A stretch of DNA of 59,174 nt from Planctomycetota bacterium (GTDB lineage: Bacteria; Planctomycetota; Phycisphaerae; Phycisphaerales; Phycisphaeraceae): the NCBI GenBank assembly GCA_021413865.1, contig JAIOPN010000002.1:1-59174 (forward strand), given 5' to 3'. The number at the start of each line of letters is the position of its first letter. The first letter of the stretch is position 1. This document shows, piece after piece, positions 24,636 to 34,454 of the stretch. The notes beneath the pieces were generated by a model. The model was not told where the DNA came from. It did no database searches and worked only from the letters and a program-made list of their open reading frames with translations. Made by a program: the position numbers and the translations under genes.

Positions 24636-27600
24636 CCCACGACAGCTTGATGGGCTGGTTCACGCTGTTGAGCCACCGCACCACCGCGCCGCCGGTGGGC
24701 TCTTCGCCCGCGCTGCTGACGATGCTGGCGTTGCTGATCTTCGTGGCCTGAAGGATGCGGCTCAGGGCGGAGGAGGACTCGGCCGTGTAGATGGAGACCG
24801 GCGCCGGCGCACCGCCGCCGGTCAGGAGAACGCGCTGCGCGGCGTAGGCGTCGATGTTCGTGATGTCCAGGTCGCCGACGATCATGCCGTTGTACGTCGG
24901 GTCGAGGCTGACGGCGGCGGAGTTGTGGACCTTGAACTTGACCTCGTGGTCGAGCTTCTTGTTGCGGACACCCGAGACGGTGACCGTCTTCGCCGTGCGC
25001 CAGTTGCGGGCCGTGAAGACGAGGCGGGAGACGCTGGTCTTGCCCGTGGTCGGGTCGGTGGAATCAACGTTGATGACGACCGTGTCGGTCGGCTGCGAGG
25101 CCAGGCCGATGGAGTACTTGGTCTTACCGCCCTTGTTGCTGGTGACCAAGGGGGAGGTCGTCGTCACGACGATACCGGCCACGTCGTTGTCGAGGTTGAC
25201 CATGTTGATCGGGGCGATGAGCATCCCGTTGTACGCTTTGTCATTGCTCTTGACGGCCTGGAAAACGATCCTGTAGCTGGTGTCGCCCGAGGCCACGGCG
25301 TTGTCGCGGCCGGTCACGGTGACGGTCTGATCGATGTTCCAGTTGTACTTGGTGAAGGTGACGCCCGTCACATTGGGGCGGCCGGCGTTGCGGTTGTCGG
25401 AGTTGAAGCGGATATAGACGTTGCCGGTCGGTGCCGCGGCCAGGCGGAGCGTGAAGGTTGCCGTGCCGCCGGCCTCCGTGGTGGTGTGCGACACGGGCGT
25501 GACGACGACGGCCGCGGCGGCCTGCTCGGGGTTGCCGCCCGACTGCGGGAGCGTCGTGTCGATGTTGGTCAGGGTGACGTCGCTGATCGCCAAGCCGTTG
25601 TAGTTGGCGTCGGCGCTGACGGTGTTTGCAAACTGCACGTAGTAACCCGTGTTGCCGTCCACCAGGTTGTCGCCGACGCCGGTGGCCGTGACCGTCTGCG
25701 GGATGTTCCAGTTCAGGGCGGTGAACACCAGGTGCGACTTATCAACGACGCCTTCGAAGGTGTTGGAGGAGGCCAGGTCGATGGTCACATCCGCCAGCGG
25801 CTGTGAGAGCAGCGAGACGGAGAACGTGGTGGAGCTCCCCGCCTCGGTCGTCACCAGGCCCGTGGTCGGCGTGACGCGGACGCCCGTGGGGTCGTTGTCC
25901 GCGTTGACGAGGGTGACGTCGTCGGCGTCGAGTTGCTGGTAGCGGGTGTCGCTGCTGACCGCGGGAGCGAGAATGACGTGATACGTCTGGTCGCCGTCGG
26001 CGATGCCCTCATCGGCGCCCTGCGCACGGACGGTCTGGGCCACGTTCCAGTTCTGCGGCGTGAAGGTCAGCGAGGAAACGTCCGTCGTGCCTTCGTTGGC
26101 GTTGTCGCTGTAAACACTCACCGTCACATTCGCCGTCGGCTTGGTGTCGAGCACGACGTTGAACATGGCGACGTCGCCCGACTCGGACGTGGTCAGACCG
26201 TCCGTCGGCGTGACGGTGATGCCCGCGACGTCGAGGTTACGGTTGGTGAGCGTCACGTCGTCCGGGTTCAGGCCGGCGTAGAAGGAATCGCTGCTCACGG
26301 CGGGGGCAAGCACTACCGCGTAAGCCGTGTCGTCATCGTCAACATTATCCGCCCGGCCTGTGACCGTCACCGTCTTGGCGGTGTTCCAGTTCTGCGGCGT
26401 GAAGGTCAGCGCGGAGACGCTCGCCGTGCCCTCGGCCGTATTCGAGGAGACCACGCCGATCGTCACGTTGCCCGTGGGCTGCGAGTTGAGCTTCACGCTG
26501 AAGGTCGCCGTGCCGCCCGCCTCGGTGGTGGTCAGGCCGCTGACCGGGAGCACGGTGAAACCGGCGGCGTCGTTGTCCTGGTTGACCACCGACACGTCGG
26601 CGGGGTCCAGGCCGTCGTAGGCCGAATCGCTGCTCGACGCGTTGCCCAGGACGATCGTGTTGTTCTGCGAACCGTCGGCCACTGTGTCGTCAACGCCCGT
26701 GACGGTCACCGTCTGGGCGACGCTCCAGTTCTGCGGCGTGAAGGTCAGCGAGGAGACGCTGGTCGTGCCCTCGGCCGTATTGGACGCGGTGATCGGTATC
26801 GTCACGTTGCCGGTGGGTTGAGAATTGAGCCTGACCGTGAAAACGGCGGAAGCGCCGGCCTCGGTGGTCAGCAGTCCGGTGGTCGGGCTCACGGTGAACC
26901 CGGCAGAGTCGTCATCCTGATTGGTCAGCGCGACGTCGGCCGCATCCAGGCCGTTGTACGCCGGATCGGAGCTGGACGCCGAACCCAGATTGATCGTGTA
27001 CCCCCTGCTACCGTCGGCGATGGCGTCATCCGCGCCCGTGACGGTTACCGCCTGAGCCACGTCCCAGTTCTGCGGCGTGAAGGTCAGCGAAGAGACGTTC
27101 GTCGTGCCCTCGGCCGTGTTAGAAGAAGCAACGCCGATCGTCACATTGCCCGTGGGCTGCGAGTTGAGCCTGACCGTGAAAGCCGCGGACGCGCCGGCCT
27201 CGGTGGTCACGAGGCTGCTGGTCGGCGTCACCGTGATGCCCGCGGAATCGTCGTCCTGATTGGTCAGCGAGACATCGGCGGCATCGAACCCGCTGTACGT
27301 AGGATCGGAACTCACCGCGGCGCCCACGACAATCTCATAGCCCTTGTTCCCGTCGGCGATGCTGTCATCAGCACCCGTCACGGTCACCGTCTGGGCGGTG
27401 TTCCATGTCTGCGGCGAGAAGACCAGCGTCGAAACATTGGGCGTCCCCTCTGCGGCGTTCGAGGAGGCCATCGCGATATATACCGTGCTGACGGGCTGTG
27501 AGTTCAGCCTGACCGTGAAGGAAGCCGCGCCGCCCGCCTCGGTGGTGGCCAGACCGCTGGTCGGCGTGACCGTGACGCCGGCTGCATCGTTGTCCTGGTT

Positions 27601-30600
27601 GGTCACGTTCACGTCGGCAACGTTCAGGCCGTTGTAGATCGAATCGCTGCTCGCCGCGGGGCCCAGTTCGATGGTGTAGCTCTTCGCCCCATCGGCGATG
27701 CTGTCATTCACGCCCGTAATGGTCACGGTCTGGGCGGTGTTCCAGTTCTGCGGTGTGAAGGTCAACGAGGAGACGTTCGTCGTGCCCTCGTTGGTATTTG
27801 AGGATGCGACGCCGATCGTTACGTTGCCCGTCGGCTGCGAGTTGAGCTTCACGCTGAAGGTCGCCGTGCCGCCCGCCTCGGTGGTCACGAGGTTGCTGGT
27901 CGGCGTCACCGTGATGCCCGCGGCGTCGTTGTCCTGGTTGGTCACCGACACGTCGGCGGGGTTAAGGCCGTTGTACGCCGGATCACTGCTCGTCGCCGCG
28001 CCCAGAACGATCGTGTAGTTCTGTGAACCGTCGGAGAGGTTATCGTCCGCGCCCGTGACAGTCACGGTCTGAGCGGTGTTCCAATTCTGCGGCGTGAAGG
28101 TCAACGAGGAAACATTCGTCGTGCCCTCGTTGGTATTTGAGGACACGATGCCGATCGTCACGTTGCCCGTGGGCTGCGAGTTGAGCTTCACGCTGAAGGT
28201 CGCCGTGCCGCCCGCCTCAGTGGTCACGAGGTTGCTGGTCGGGACGACGGTGATGCCGGCCGAATCGTTGTCCTGATTGGTCACTGACACGTCGGCCGGG
28301 TTCAGGCCGTTGTAGGCCGGATCGCTGCTTGATGCCGCGCCCAGAACGATCGAGTAGCTCTGCGCGCCGTCGGCGATGCTGTCGTCCGCACCCGTAACGG
28401 TCACGGTCTGCGCCGTGTTCCAGTTCTGCGGCGTGAAGGTCAGTGAGGAGACGTTCGTCGTGCCCTCGTTGGTATTTGAGGACGCGACGCCGATCGTCAC
28501 ATTGCCCGTGGGCTGTGAGTTGAGCTTCACGCTGAAAGCGGCCGCGCCGCCGGTCTCGCTGGTCTCGAGGTTGCTGGTCGGGACCACGGTGAAACCGGCG
28601 GCGTCGTTGTCCTGGTTGGTGACGCTCACGTCGGCGGGGTTCAGACCGCTGAAGGCGGGATCGGAACTCACCGCGGCGCCGAGCACAATCGAGTAAGCCT
28701 TGTCCCCATCGGCCACGCTGTCATCCACGCCCGTGACCGTCACGGTCTTGGCGGTGTTCCAGTTCTGCGGCGTGAAGGTGAGGGAGGAGATACTCGCCGT
28801 GCCTTCCGCAGTGTTCGAGGAAAGGACGCCGATGATCACATTACCCGTCGGGGCGGCGTTGAGACGGATGGTGAAGACCGCCGTGCCGCCGGCCTCGGTG
28901 GTGGTCAGGCCGCTGGTAGGTGTCACGGTGAAACCGGCGGCGTCATTGTCCTGGTTGGTGACGCTCACGTCGGCTGGGTTCAGGCCGTTGTAGGCCGAAT
29001 CGCTGCTCGTCGCGGCGGCCAAGGCGATGGTGTAGTTCTGCGCGCCGTCCACGATGTTGTCGTTGACGCCGGTGACGGTCACCGTCTGAGCGGTGTTCCA
29101 GTTCTGCGGCGTGAAGGTCAGCGAAGAAACATCCGTCGTGCCCTCGGAGAGGTCCGAGGAAGCGACGCCGATGGTGACATTGGCGGTAGGCTGCGAGTTG
29201 AGCCTGACAGTAAAGGAAGCGGTGCCGCCCGATTCGGTGGTGACCAGACCGCTGCTCGGAACCACGGTGAAGCCGGCGGTGTCGTCGTCCTGGTTGGTCA
29301 CCGACACGTCGGCGGGGTTCAGCCCGTTGTACGCCGAATCGCTGCTCGTCGCCGGGCTCAGAACGATCGTGTAGGCCTTGTTACCGTCGACAGCGGCGTC
29401 ATCGATACCCGTGACCGTCACCGTCTGGGCCGTGTTCCAGTTCTGCGGCGTGAAGGTCAGCGAGGAGACGCTCGTCGTGCCTTCGGCCGTGTTGGAAGAA
29501 GCCACCGCGACCGCCACGTTGCCCGTCGGCTGTGAGTTCAGCTTGACCGTGAACGCGGCGGCCGCGCCGGCCTCGGTGGTTGTCAGGCCGCTGACGGGCG
29601 TCACCGTGAAGCCGCCGGTGTCGTTGTCGGTGTTGGTGACACTCACGTCGGCGGAGTTCAGGCCGTTGTAGGCCGAGTCGCTGCTCGTCGCCGGGCTCAG
29701 AACGATCGTATAGGCCTTGTTGCCGTCGGCCGTGACGTCGTCCACGCCCGTGATGGTCACGGTCTGGGCCGTGCTCCAGTTTTGCGGGGTGAAGGTCAGC
29801 GAGGAAACGTTCGTCGTGCCTTCGGCCGTGTTGGAAGAGGCCACATCAACCGTCACATTGCCCGTTGGCTGTGAATTGAGCTTGACCGTGAAGGAAGCCG
29901 TCGCTCCGGCCTCGCTGGTTGTCAGGCCGCTGACGGGCGTCACCGTGAAACCGGCAGCGTCGTTGTCGGTGTTGGTGACACTCACGTCGGCGGGGTTCAG
30001 GCCGTTGTAGGCCAAGTCGCTGCTCGTCGCCGGGCTGAGGAGAATCGTGTAGGCCTTGCTCCCGTCGGCAACGGCGTCGTCCACGCCCGTGACGGTCACC
30101 GTCTGGGCTGTGTTCCAGTTCTGTGGCGTGAAGGTCAGAGAAGAAACATTCGTCGTGCCTTCGGCCGCGTTGGACGAGGCGACCGCGACCGTGACGTTGC
30201 TGGTCGGCTGTGAATTGAGTTTGACCGTGAAGACCGCGGTCGCACCGGCCTCGCTGGTGGTCAGGCCACTGACGGGCGTCACGGTGAAACCGGCGGCATC
30301 GTTGTCCTGGTTGGTGACACTCACGTCGGCGGGGTTCAGGCCGTTGTAGCCCGAGTCACCGCTCGTCGCCGCGCTCAGCACGATCGTATAGGCCTTGTCG
30401 CCGTCGGCCGTGATGTCGTCCATACCCGTCACGGTCACGCTCTGGGGAGTGTTCCAGTTCTGCGGGGTGAAGGTCAACGAGGAAACGCTCGTCGTCCCTT
30501 CGGCGGTGTTGGACGAGGCCACCGCGACCGTGACGTTACTGGTCGGCTGCGAATTGAGCTTGACCGTGAAGGCAGCGGTCGCGCCGGCCTCGGTGGTGAC

Positions 30601-33600
30601 CAGCCCGCTGGTGGGCGTCACCGTGAAGCCCGCGGCGTCGTTGTCCTGATTGGTCACCGACACGTCGGCGGCATCGAGGCCGTTGTACACCGAGTCGGAG
30701 CTGACCGCCGCTCCCAGGATGATCGAGTACGCCTTGCTGCCGTCGGCGATGCTGTCATCCACGCCGGTGACCGTCACCGTCTGGGCCGTGTTCCAGTTCT
30801 GCGGCGTGAAGGTCAGCGAGGAGACATTCGTCGTCCCCTCGGCGATGTTCGTCGAGGCCATCCCGATGACCACATTGCTGATGGGCTGCGAATTCAACCT
30901 GACCGTGAAGCTCGCCGTGCCGCCCGCCTCGGTAGTGGTCAACCCGCTGGTCGGGGTCACGGTGACGCCGGGGGTGTCGTTGTCGGTATTGGTGACCGCG
31001 ACATCGGCGGGGTTCAGGCCGTTGTAACCTGAATCGCTGCTCGTCGCCGCGCCAAGGACGATCGTGTAGGCCTTGCTGCCATCGACCACGGAGTCGTCGG
31101 CGCCGGTCACGGTCACGGTCTGGGCCGTGTTCCAATTCTGCGGGGTGAAGGTCAGTGAGGAGACGTTCGTTGTGCCCTCGGCCGTGCTCGAGGACGCGAC
31201 CGGGATCGTCACGTTCGCCGTGGGCTGGGAGGTGAGCTTGACGGTGAACGAAGCGGCACCGCCCGCCTCGGTGGTGACAAGCCCGCTGGTCGGGGTCACC
31301 GTGAAGCCGGCGGTGTCGTTGTCGGTGTTGGTGACGCTGACATCGGCGGGGTTCAGGCCGTTGTAAACCGTGTCACTGCTCGTGGCCGCGTTCAGCGTGA
31401 CCGCGTAGGCCTTGCTCCCGTCGGCGATGCTGTCGTCGATGCCCGTGACGATCACCGTCTGCGCCGTGTTCCAGTTCGCCGCGGTGAAGGTCAGGGAGGA
31501 GACGCTCGTCGTGCCTTCGGCCGCGTTGGACGATGCAATGGCGATCGTCACATTCGCGGTGGGCTGCGAGGTGAGCTTGACGGTGAAAGACGCCGTGCCG
31601 CCCGCCTCGGTGGTGGTCAGCCCACTGGTCGGCGTTACGGTGAAACCGGCGCTGTCGTTGTCGGTGTTGGTCACGCTCACGTCGGCGGGGTTCAGGCCGT
31701 TGTAAACCGTGTCGCTGCTCGACGCCGGGTTCAGGGCGATCGTGTAGGCCTTGCTGCCGTCCGCGATGCTGTCATCGACGCCGGTGACGATGACCGTCTG
31801 GGCCGTGTTCCAGTTCGCCGCGGTGAAGGTCAGCGACGAGACGTTCGTCGTGCCCTCGGCCGTGTTGGAGGAGGCGATCGCGATCGTCACGTTGGCGGTG
31901 GGCTGGGAGGTGAGCTTGACGGTGAAGGAGGCCGTGCCGCCCGCCTCGGTGGTGGTCAGCCCGCTGACGGGGGTGACGGTGAAACCGGCGGTGTCGTTGT
32001 CGGTATTGGTGACCGCGACGTCGGCGGGGTTCAGGCCGTTGTAGGCCGAGTCGCTGCTCGTCGCGGCGCCCAGGACGATGGAGTAGGCCTTGTTGCCGTC
32101 GACGACCGAGTCATCAACACCCGTGACGGTCACGGTCTGCGCGGTGTTCCAGTTCGCCGCGGTGAAGGTCAGCGAAGAAACACTCACCGTGCCCTCGGCC
32201 GTGTTGGAGGAGGAGACCGGAATGGTCACATTGCCCGTGGGCTGCGAATTCAGCCTGACCGTGAAGGAAGCCGTCGCGCCCGCCTCGGTGGTGGTCAGGC
32301 CGCTGACCGGCGTCACGGTGAAACCCGCGGTGGCGCCGCCGACGGTGAAGGTCGAACTGATGGTGTTGGAGGCGATGCCGGTCGAGGAGTCGATGGTGCG
32401 GAAGTCCACCGTGTTAAGCCCGGCAACGCCGGTGACGGCGGCGGAAACGGAAGACGAGTAGGCGCCGTAGTAGTTGGCGTTGACCCAGTCGCCGCCGTTG
32501 AGGCGGTACTGGATGTAATCAACGGTGTTGGTGGTGACGGCCAGGCGCGGGCCGTAGGTGTTCTGGTTGGGCAGCGTGCCGACGGCGCTGGTGCCGGAGA
32601 AGGTATAGACCCCGGTGGAGCTGTTGTAGGAACCCGAACCGGTGAGCGTGAGGGGCACGTCCAGCACGTCGAAGACGCCGTCGGAGTCGCTGTCACGCCA
32701 GCCGAGCATCTGCATGGTGCTGGGGGCGGAGGTGTGGTTGGGGTAGGCGACGTCCTGCAGGCCCGCCTCGGCCATGATCGAGGCCTGGCGACTGCCGGGG
32801 TTGGGATTGCCGTCGTAGGCGTTGAGGTTCTGCGTGCCGTAGTAGCCACTGGTCATCGTGTAGCTGTTGCCACCCGAGTATTCGTCCAGCGCGTAGAAAA
32901 TGTGGCCGGTCTCATGGGCGAGGACCTGGCCCATGCGGTTGATGCCCCACGCGCCGTTGTCGTAGGTCAGCGTGGCGTACGGGCCGCCGAAGTAGGTGTA
33001 TGCGAAGTAGTTGTCGGTGAACTTGCCGTCGGTGTCGTTGAGCGAGTTGGCGATGAAAACCGTGTACGCCCAGTCCGTGTGGTGCGCCTTGCGCTGCGCG
33101 TCGTTGTACTTCTGCATGTCCGTGATCGACGACGACGCAGAGTTGGCCCCGACCGACGTGAGGAAGTCGTCCACCCAGAGCGTGTTCTGGCTGTAGGTGT
33201 GGTTGATCGGCTCGACCTTCGTGGAGACGGGGTTGTCCGTGTAGGTGAAGTCCACGAAGAAATTGAGGTCGGACTTGGAGTTGGGGTTCTGCTGGTGGAA
33301 GGTCGCCTCCCACCAGTTCATGGCCTCGATCACCTCGGTCTTCACGCTGGCGATCTGCGCGGCCGTCCAGTTGGCCTCGGTCTTGGCGTCCGTCTGGCCG
33401 TTGGAGTTGAGCAGGACGATATTCACCCACACGTCACCCGCCATGAACTCGGTGTTGGCGCGGTAGTCGGCGTTGAGCGGCGTCTGGCCTGACGGTGTCT
33501 TGTTGCCCAAAACGACGGTGGATGTATCGATGCCCGTGGTCGTGCCGCCCGCCACCGTCGCGCCGCCGCCGGCGGGGAGAGCCTGGAGCGCCGCCCCAAA

Positions 33601-33978
33601 CGCCGCTTCATCGCCGGGAGCGACCTGGCCCATGCAAAGCGGGCAGGCGCAGGCCGTGGGGTGGATGAAGGTCTGGTTGCCGAAGTTGTAAACCCGCGCC
33701 TGCGTGTCCTGCGCCGGCACGATGGGCTCGACGCCGTGGTCGTCGTCGCCTTGGACGCCGCTGTCGTGGACCAGGGCCGTCACGGTCTGGCTGCTGTTGT
33801 GGAGATTCGAGGGGAAGGCGCTGCTGAGGAGCTGGCGGATTTCGAGCGATTCCAAGCCGGCCCACTTGGCCAGCAGGTTCTTGCCCGCGGGTCCCGAGAG
33901 GCGGTCGAGCCCGGAGCCGAAGCTCTGCTTATAGGTGCGCTGGCGCGCGCGTGGCGAAGATCGTGGACTGCGTCGCAT
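24616..33978 (-). CDS. Giant secreted protein: M64-like metalloprotease domain followed by 22 Calx-beta-like repeats
   Basis: A 3,120-residue protein. Residues 41-53 (GLESLEIRQLLSS) resemble the N-terminal LEPR-XLL motif of planctomycete surface proteins, preceded by a basic leader. TACACPLCMG (108-117) has three clustered Cys. About 165-440 looks like an M64-type zinc peptidase: HETGH at 355-359 followed by FYALDEY, as in HExGHxxxxLxDEY, then DSDSDGVFDVLD, a possible Ca2+ loop. From 551 to about 3046 lie 22 tandem repeats of about 113 residues (GFTVTPTSGLTTTEAG ... DVSVTNQDND), beta-sandwiches like Calx-beta. The C-terminal 75 residues carry no known anchor. Start ATG 33978 has AGGAGA 5 bases upstream. 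Adhesion or surface proteolysis is likely but unproven. Confidence 0.85.
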   Translation of the reverse strand: MRRSPRSSPRARQRTYKQSFGSGLDRLSGPAGKNLLAKWAGLESLEIRQLLSSAFPSNLHNSSQTVTALVHDSGVQGDDDHGVEPIVPAQDTQARVYNFGNQTFIHPTACACPLCMGQVAPGDEAAFGAALQALPAGGGATVAGGTTTGIDTSTVVLGNKTPSGQTPLNADYRANTEFMAGDVWVNIVLLNSNGQTDAKTEANWTAAQIASVKTEVIEAMNWWEATFHQQNPNSKSDLNFFVDFTYTDNPVSTKVEPINHTYSQNTLWVDDFLTSVGANSASSSITDMQKYNDAQRKAHHTDWAYTVFIANSLNDTDGKFTDNYFAYTYFGGPYATLTYDNGAWGINRMGQVLAHETGHIFYALDEYSGGNSYTMTSGYYGTQNLNAYDGNPNPGSRQASIMAEAGLQDVAYPNHTSAPSTMQMLGWRDSDSDGVFDVLDVPLTLTGSGSYNSSTGVYTFSGTSAVGTLPNQNTYGPRLAVTTNTVDYIQYRLNGGDWVNANYYGAYSSSVSAAVTGVAGLNTVDFRTIDSSTGIASNTISSTFTVGGATAGFTVTPVSGLTTTEAGATASFTVRLNSQPTGNVTIPVSSSNTAEGTVSVSSLTFTAANWNTAQTVTVTGVDDSVVDGNKAYSIVLGAATSSDSAYNGLNPADVAVTNTDNDTAGFTVTPVSGLTTTEAGGTASFTVKLTSQPTANVTIAIASSNTAEGTTNVSSLTFTAANWNTAQTVIVTGVDDSIADGSKAYTIALNPASSSDTVYNGLNPADVSVTNTDNDSAGFTVTPTSGLTTTEAGGTASFTVKLTSQPTANVTIAIASSNAAEGTTSVSSLTFTAANWNTAQTVIVTGIDDSIADGSKAYAVTLNAATSSDTVYNGLNPADVSVTNTDNDTAGFTVTPTSGLVTTEAGGAASFTVKLTSQPTANVTIPVASSSTAEGTTNVSSLTFTPQNWNTAQTVTVTGADDSVVDGSKAYTIVLGAATSSDSGYNGLNPADVAVTNTDNDTPGVTVTPTSGLTTTEAGGTASFTVRLNSQPISNVVIGMASTNIAEGTTNVSSLTFTPQNWNTAQTVTVTGVDDSIADGSKAYSIILGAAVSSDSVYNGLDAADVSVTNQDNDAAGFTVTPTSGLVTTEAGATAAFTVKLNSQPTSNVTVAVASSNTAEGTTSVSSLTFTPQNWNTPQSVTVTGMDDITADGDKAYTIVLSAATSGDSGYNGLNPADVSVTNQDNDAAGFTVTPVSGLTTSEAGATAVFTVKLNSQPTSNVTVAVASSNAAEGTTNVSSLTFTPQNWNTAQTVTVTGVDDAVADGSKAYTILLSPATSSDLAYNGLNPADVSVTNTDNDAAGFTVTPVSGLTTSEAGATASFTVKLNSQPTGNVTVDVASSNTAEGTTNVSSLTFTPQNWSTAQTVTITGVDDVTADGNKAYTIVLSPATSSDSAYNGLNSADVSVTNTDNDTGGFTVTPVSGLTTTEAGAAAAFTVKLNSQPTGNVAVAVASSNTAEGTTSVSSLTFTPQNWNTAQTVTVTGIDDAAVDGNKAYTIVLSPATSSDSAYNGLNPADVSVTNQDDDTAGFTVVPSSGLVTTESGGTASFTVRLNSQPTANVTIGVASSDLSEGTTDVSSLTFTPQNWNTAQTVTVTGVNDNIVDGAQNYTIALAAATSSDSAYNGLNPADVSVTNQDNDAAGFTVTPTSGLTTTEAGGTAVFTIRLNAAPTGNVIIGVLSSNTAEGTASISSLTFTPQNWNTAKTVTVTGVDDSVADGDKAYSIVLGAAVSSDPAFSGLNPADVSVTNQDNDAAGFTVVPTSNLETSETGGAAAFSVKLNSQPTGNVTIGVASSNTNEGTTNVSSLTFTPQNWNTAQTVTVTGADDSIADGAQSYSIVLGAASSSDPAYNGLNPADVSVTNQDNDSAGITVVPTSNLVTTEAGGTATFSVKLNSQPTGNVTIGIVSSNTNEGTTNVSSLTFTPQNWNTAQTVTVTGADDNLSDGSQNYTIVLGAATSSDPAYNGLNPADVSVTNQDNDAAGITVTPTSNLVTTEAGGTATFSVKLNSQPTGNVTIGVASSNTNEGTTNVSSLTFTPQNWNTAQTVTITGVNDSIADGAKSYTIELGPAASSDSIYNGLNVADVNVTNQDNDAAGVTVTPTSGLATTEAGGAASFTVRLNSQPVSTVYIAMASSNAAEGTPNVSTLVFSPQTWNTAQTVTVTGADDSIADGNKGYEIVVGAAVSSDPTYSGFDAADVSLTNQDDDSAGITVTPTSSLVTTEAGASAAFTVRLNSQPTGNVTIGVASSNTAEGTTNVSSLTFTPQNWDVAQAVTVTGADDAIADGSRGYTINLGSASSSDPAYNGLDAADVALTNQDDDSAGFTVSPTTGLLTTEAGASAVFTVRLNSQPTGNVTIPITASNTAEGTTSVSSLTFTPQNWSVAQTVTVTGVDDTVADGSQNNTIVLGNASSSDSAYDGLDPADVSVVNQDNDAAGFTVLPVSGLTTTEAGGTATFSVKLNSQPTGNVTIGVVSSNTAEGTASVSALTFTPQNWNTAKTVTVTGRADNVDDDDTAYAVVLAPAVSSDSFYAGLNPDDVTLTNRNLDVAGITVTPTDGLTTSESGDVAMFNVVLDTKPTANVTVSVYSDNANEGTTDVSSLTFTPQNWNVAQTVRAQGADEGIADGDQTYHVILAPAVSSDTRYQQLDADDVTLVNADNDPTGVRVTPTTGLVTTEAGSSTTFSVSLLSQPLADVTIDLASSNTFEGVVDKSHLVFTALNWNIPQTVTATGVGDNLVDGNTGYYVQFANTVSADANYNGLAISDVTLTNIDTTLPQSGGNPEQAAAAVVVTPVSHTTTEAGGTATFTLRLAAAPTGNVYIRFNSDNRNAGRPNVTGVTFTKYNWNIDQTVTVTGRDNAVASGDTSYRIVFQAVKSNDKAYNGMLIAPINMVNLDNDVAGIVVTTTSPLVTSNKGGKTKYSIGLASQPTDTVVINVDSTDPTTGKTSVSRLVFTARNWRTAKTVTVSGVRNKKLDHEVKFKVHNSAAVSLDPTYNGMIVGDLDITNIDAYAAQRVLLTGGGAPAPVSIYTAESSSALSRILQATKISNASIVSSAGEEPTGGAVVRWLNSVNQPIKLSWVSSDAA
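24841..32328 (-). repeat. Tandem coding repeat, 22 units of about 339 bp
   Basis: Each unit encodes about 113 residues with the conserved landmarks TTTEAG, NVTI, SSLTF, NWNTAQTVTVTG and DVSVTN. The spacing is exactly 339 bp over most of the array. Units 1-3 have AANWNTA and most of the rest PQNWNTA; the last three (gene 3' end, 24841 to about 25880) are much more diverged and are joined by a short linker. Confidence 0.9.
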
Positions 33979-34454
33979 GCCGTCTCCTGCTTTGTTGATC
34001 CGCCTCGCGTGCCGGGATGGATTCCCGAACGCCCCTGCTCTGGTGGCCCGCCCTCTTCGGAGCTCGCCGCACCTTGTCCGGATCAACCAAACGATCCGCC
34101 ACACGCACGGTCTAGTGAATCCGCACAATCCACGTAATCGCCTGCCAGCCCAGCCGCTATAGCCGGACCGCGCAGGCCGATAACCGTTGGATTGGTCCAA
34201 CTGCATGCAAACGCCTACCCCCCTGACCGGGTATGCGTTTCATCCCTGAATTGACAGCGGAGCCCTTCTCCCTAAGAGCCCTCCTCGGCAGCACCGATAA
34301 CTCATATCGGCGGTCTGTTATCACAACACCATTTGGCATCCGTGTCAATCCATTCTCGACGTAAAACTCTGGTAAATAACAACGTGAACCACGCCCTGAA
34401 GGCGTAGTCCTCGCTGAAGTCTGACTCTCTTGATCGCGCTCCGGCGGCCCCGGA
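33979..34454. other. Long leader/intergenic region of the giant gene
   Basis: No gene was found in these 476 bases. A promoter candidate on the minus strand is at 34320-34348. Just downstream of it lies an inverted repeat, CCGATA (34294-34299) / TATCGG (34305-34310), and an overlapping pair GATAAC (34296-34301) / GTTATC (34317-34322). If that promoter is used, the giant gene has a leader of more than 300 bases. Confidence 0.55.
34320..34348 (-). promoter_or_regulatory. Sigma70-like promoter candidate for the giant gene
   Basis: On the minus strand TTGACA (34343-34348), 17-base spacer, TGTGAT (34320-34325). It is the best consensus match upstream of 33978 but lies about 340 bases away. Confidence 0.5.

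Noticed and set aside
25933-27501. 522-codon open frame and a series of 97-codon frames spaced 339 bp on the plus strand
   Set aside because: They are antisense shadows of the tandem coding repeats and repeat because the repeats do.
24841-32328. CRISPR-like periodic repeats
   Set aside because: The 339-bp period is coding sequence in one long frame, without short repeats separated by unique spacers.
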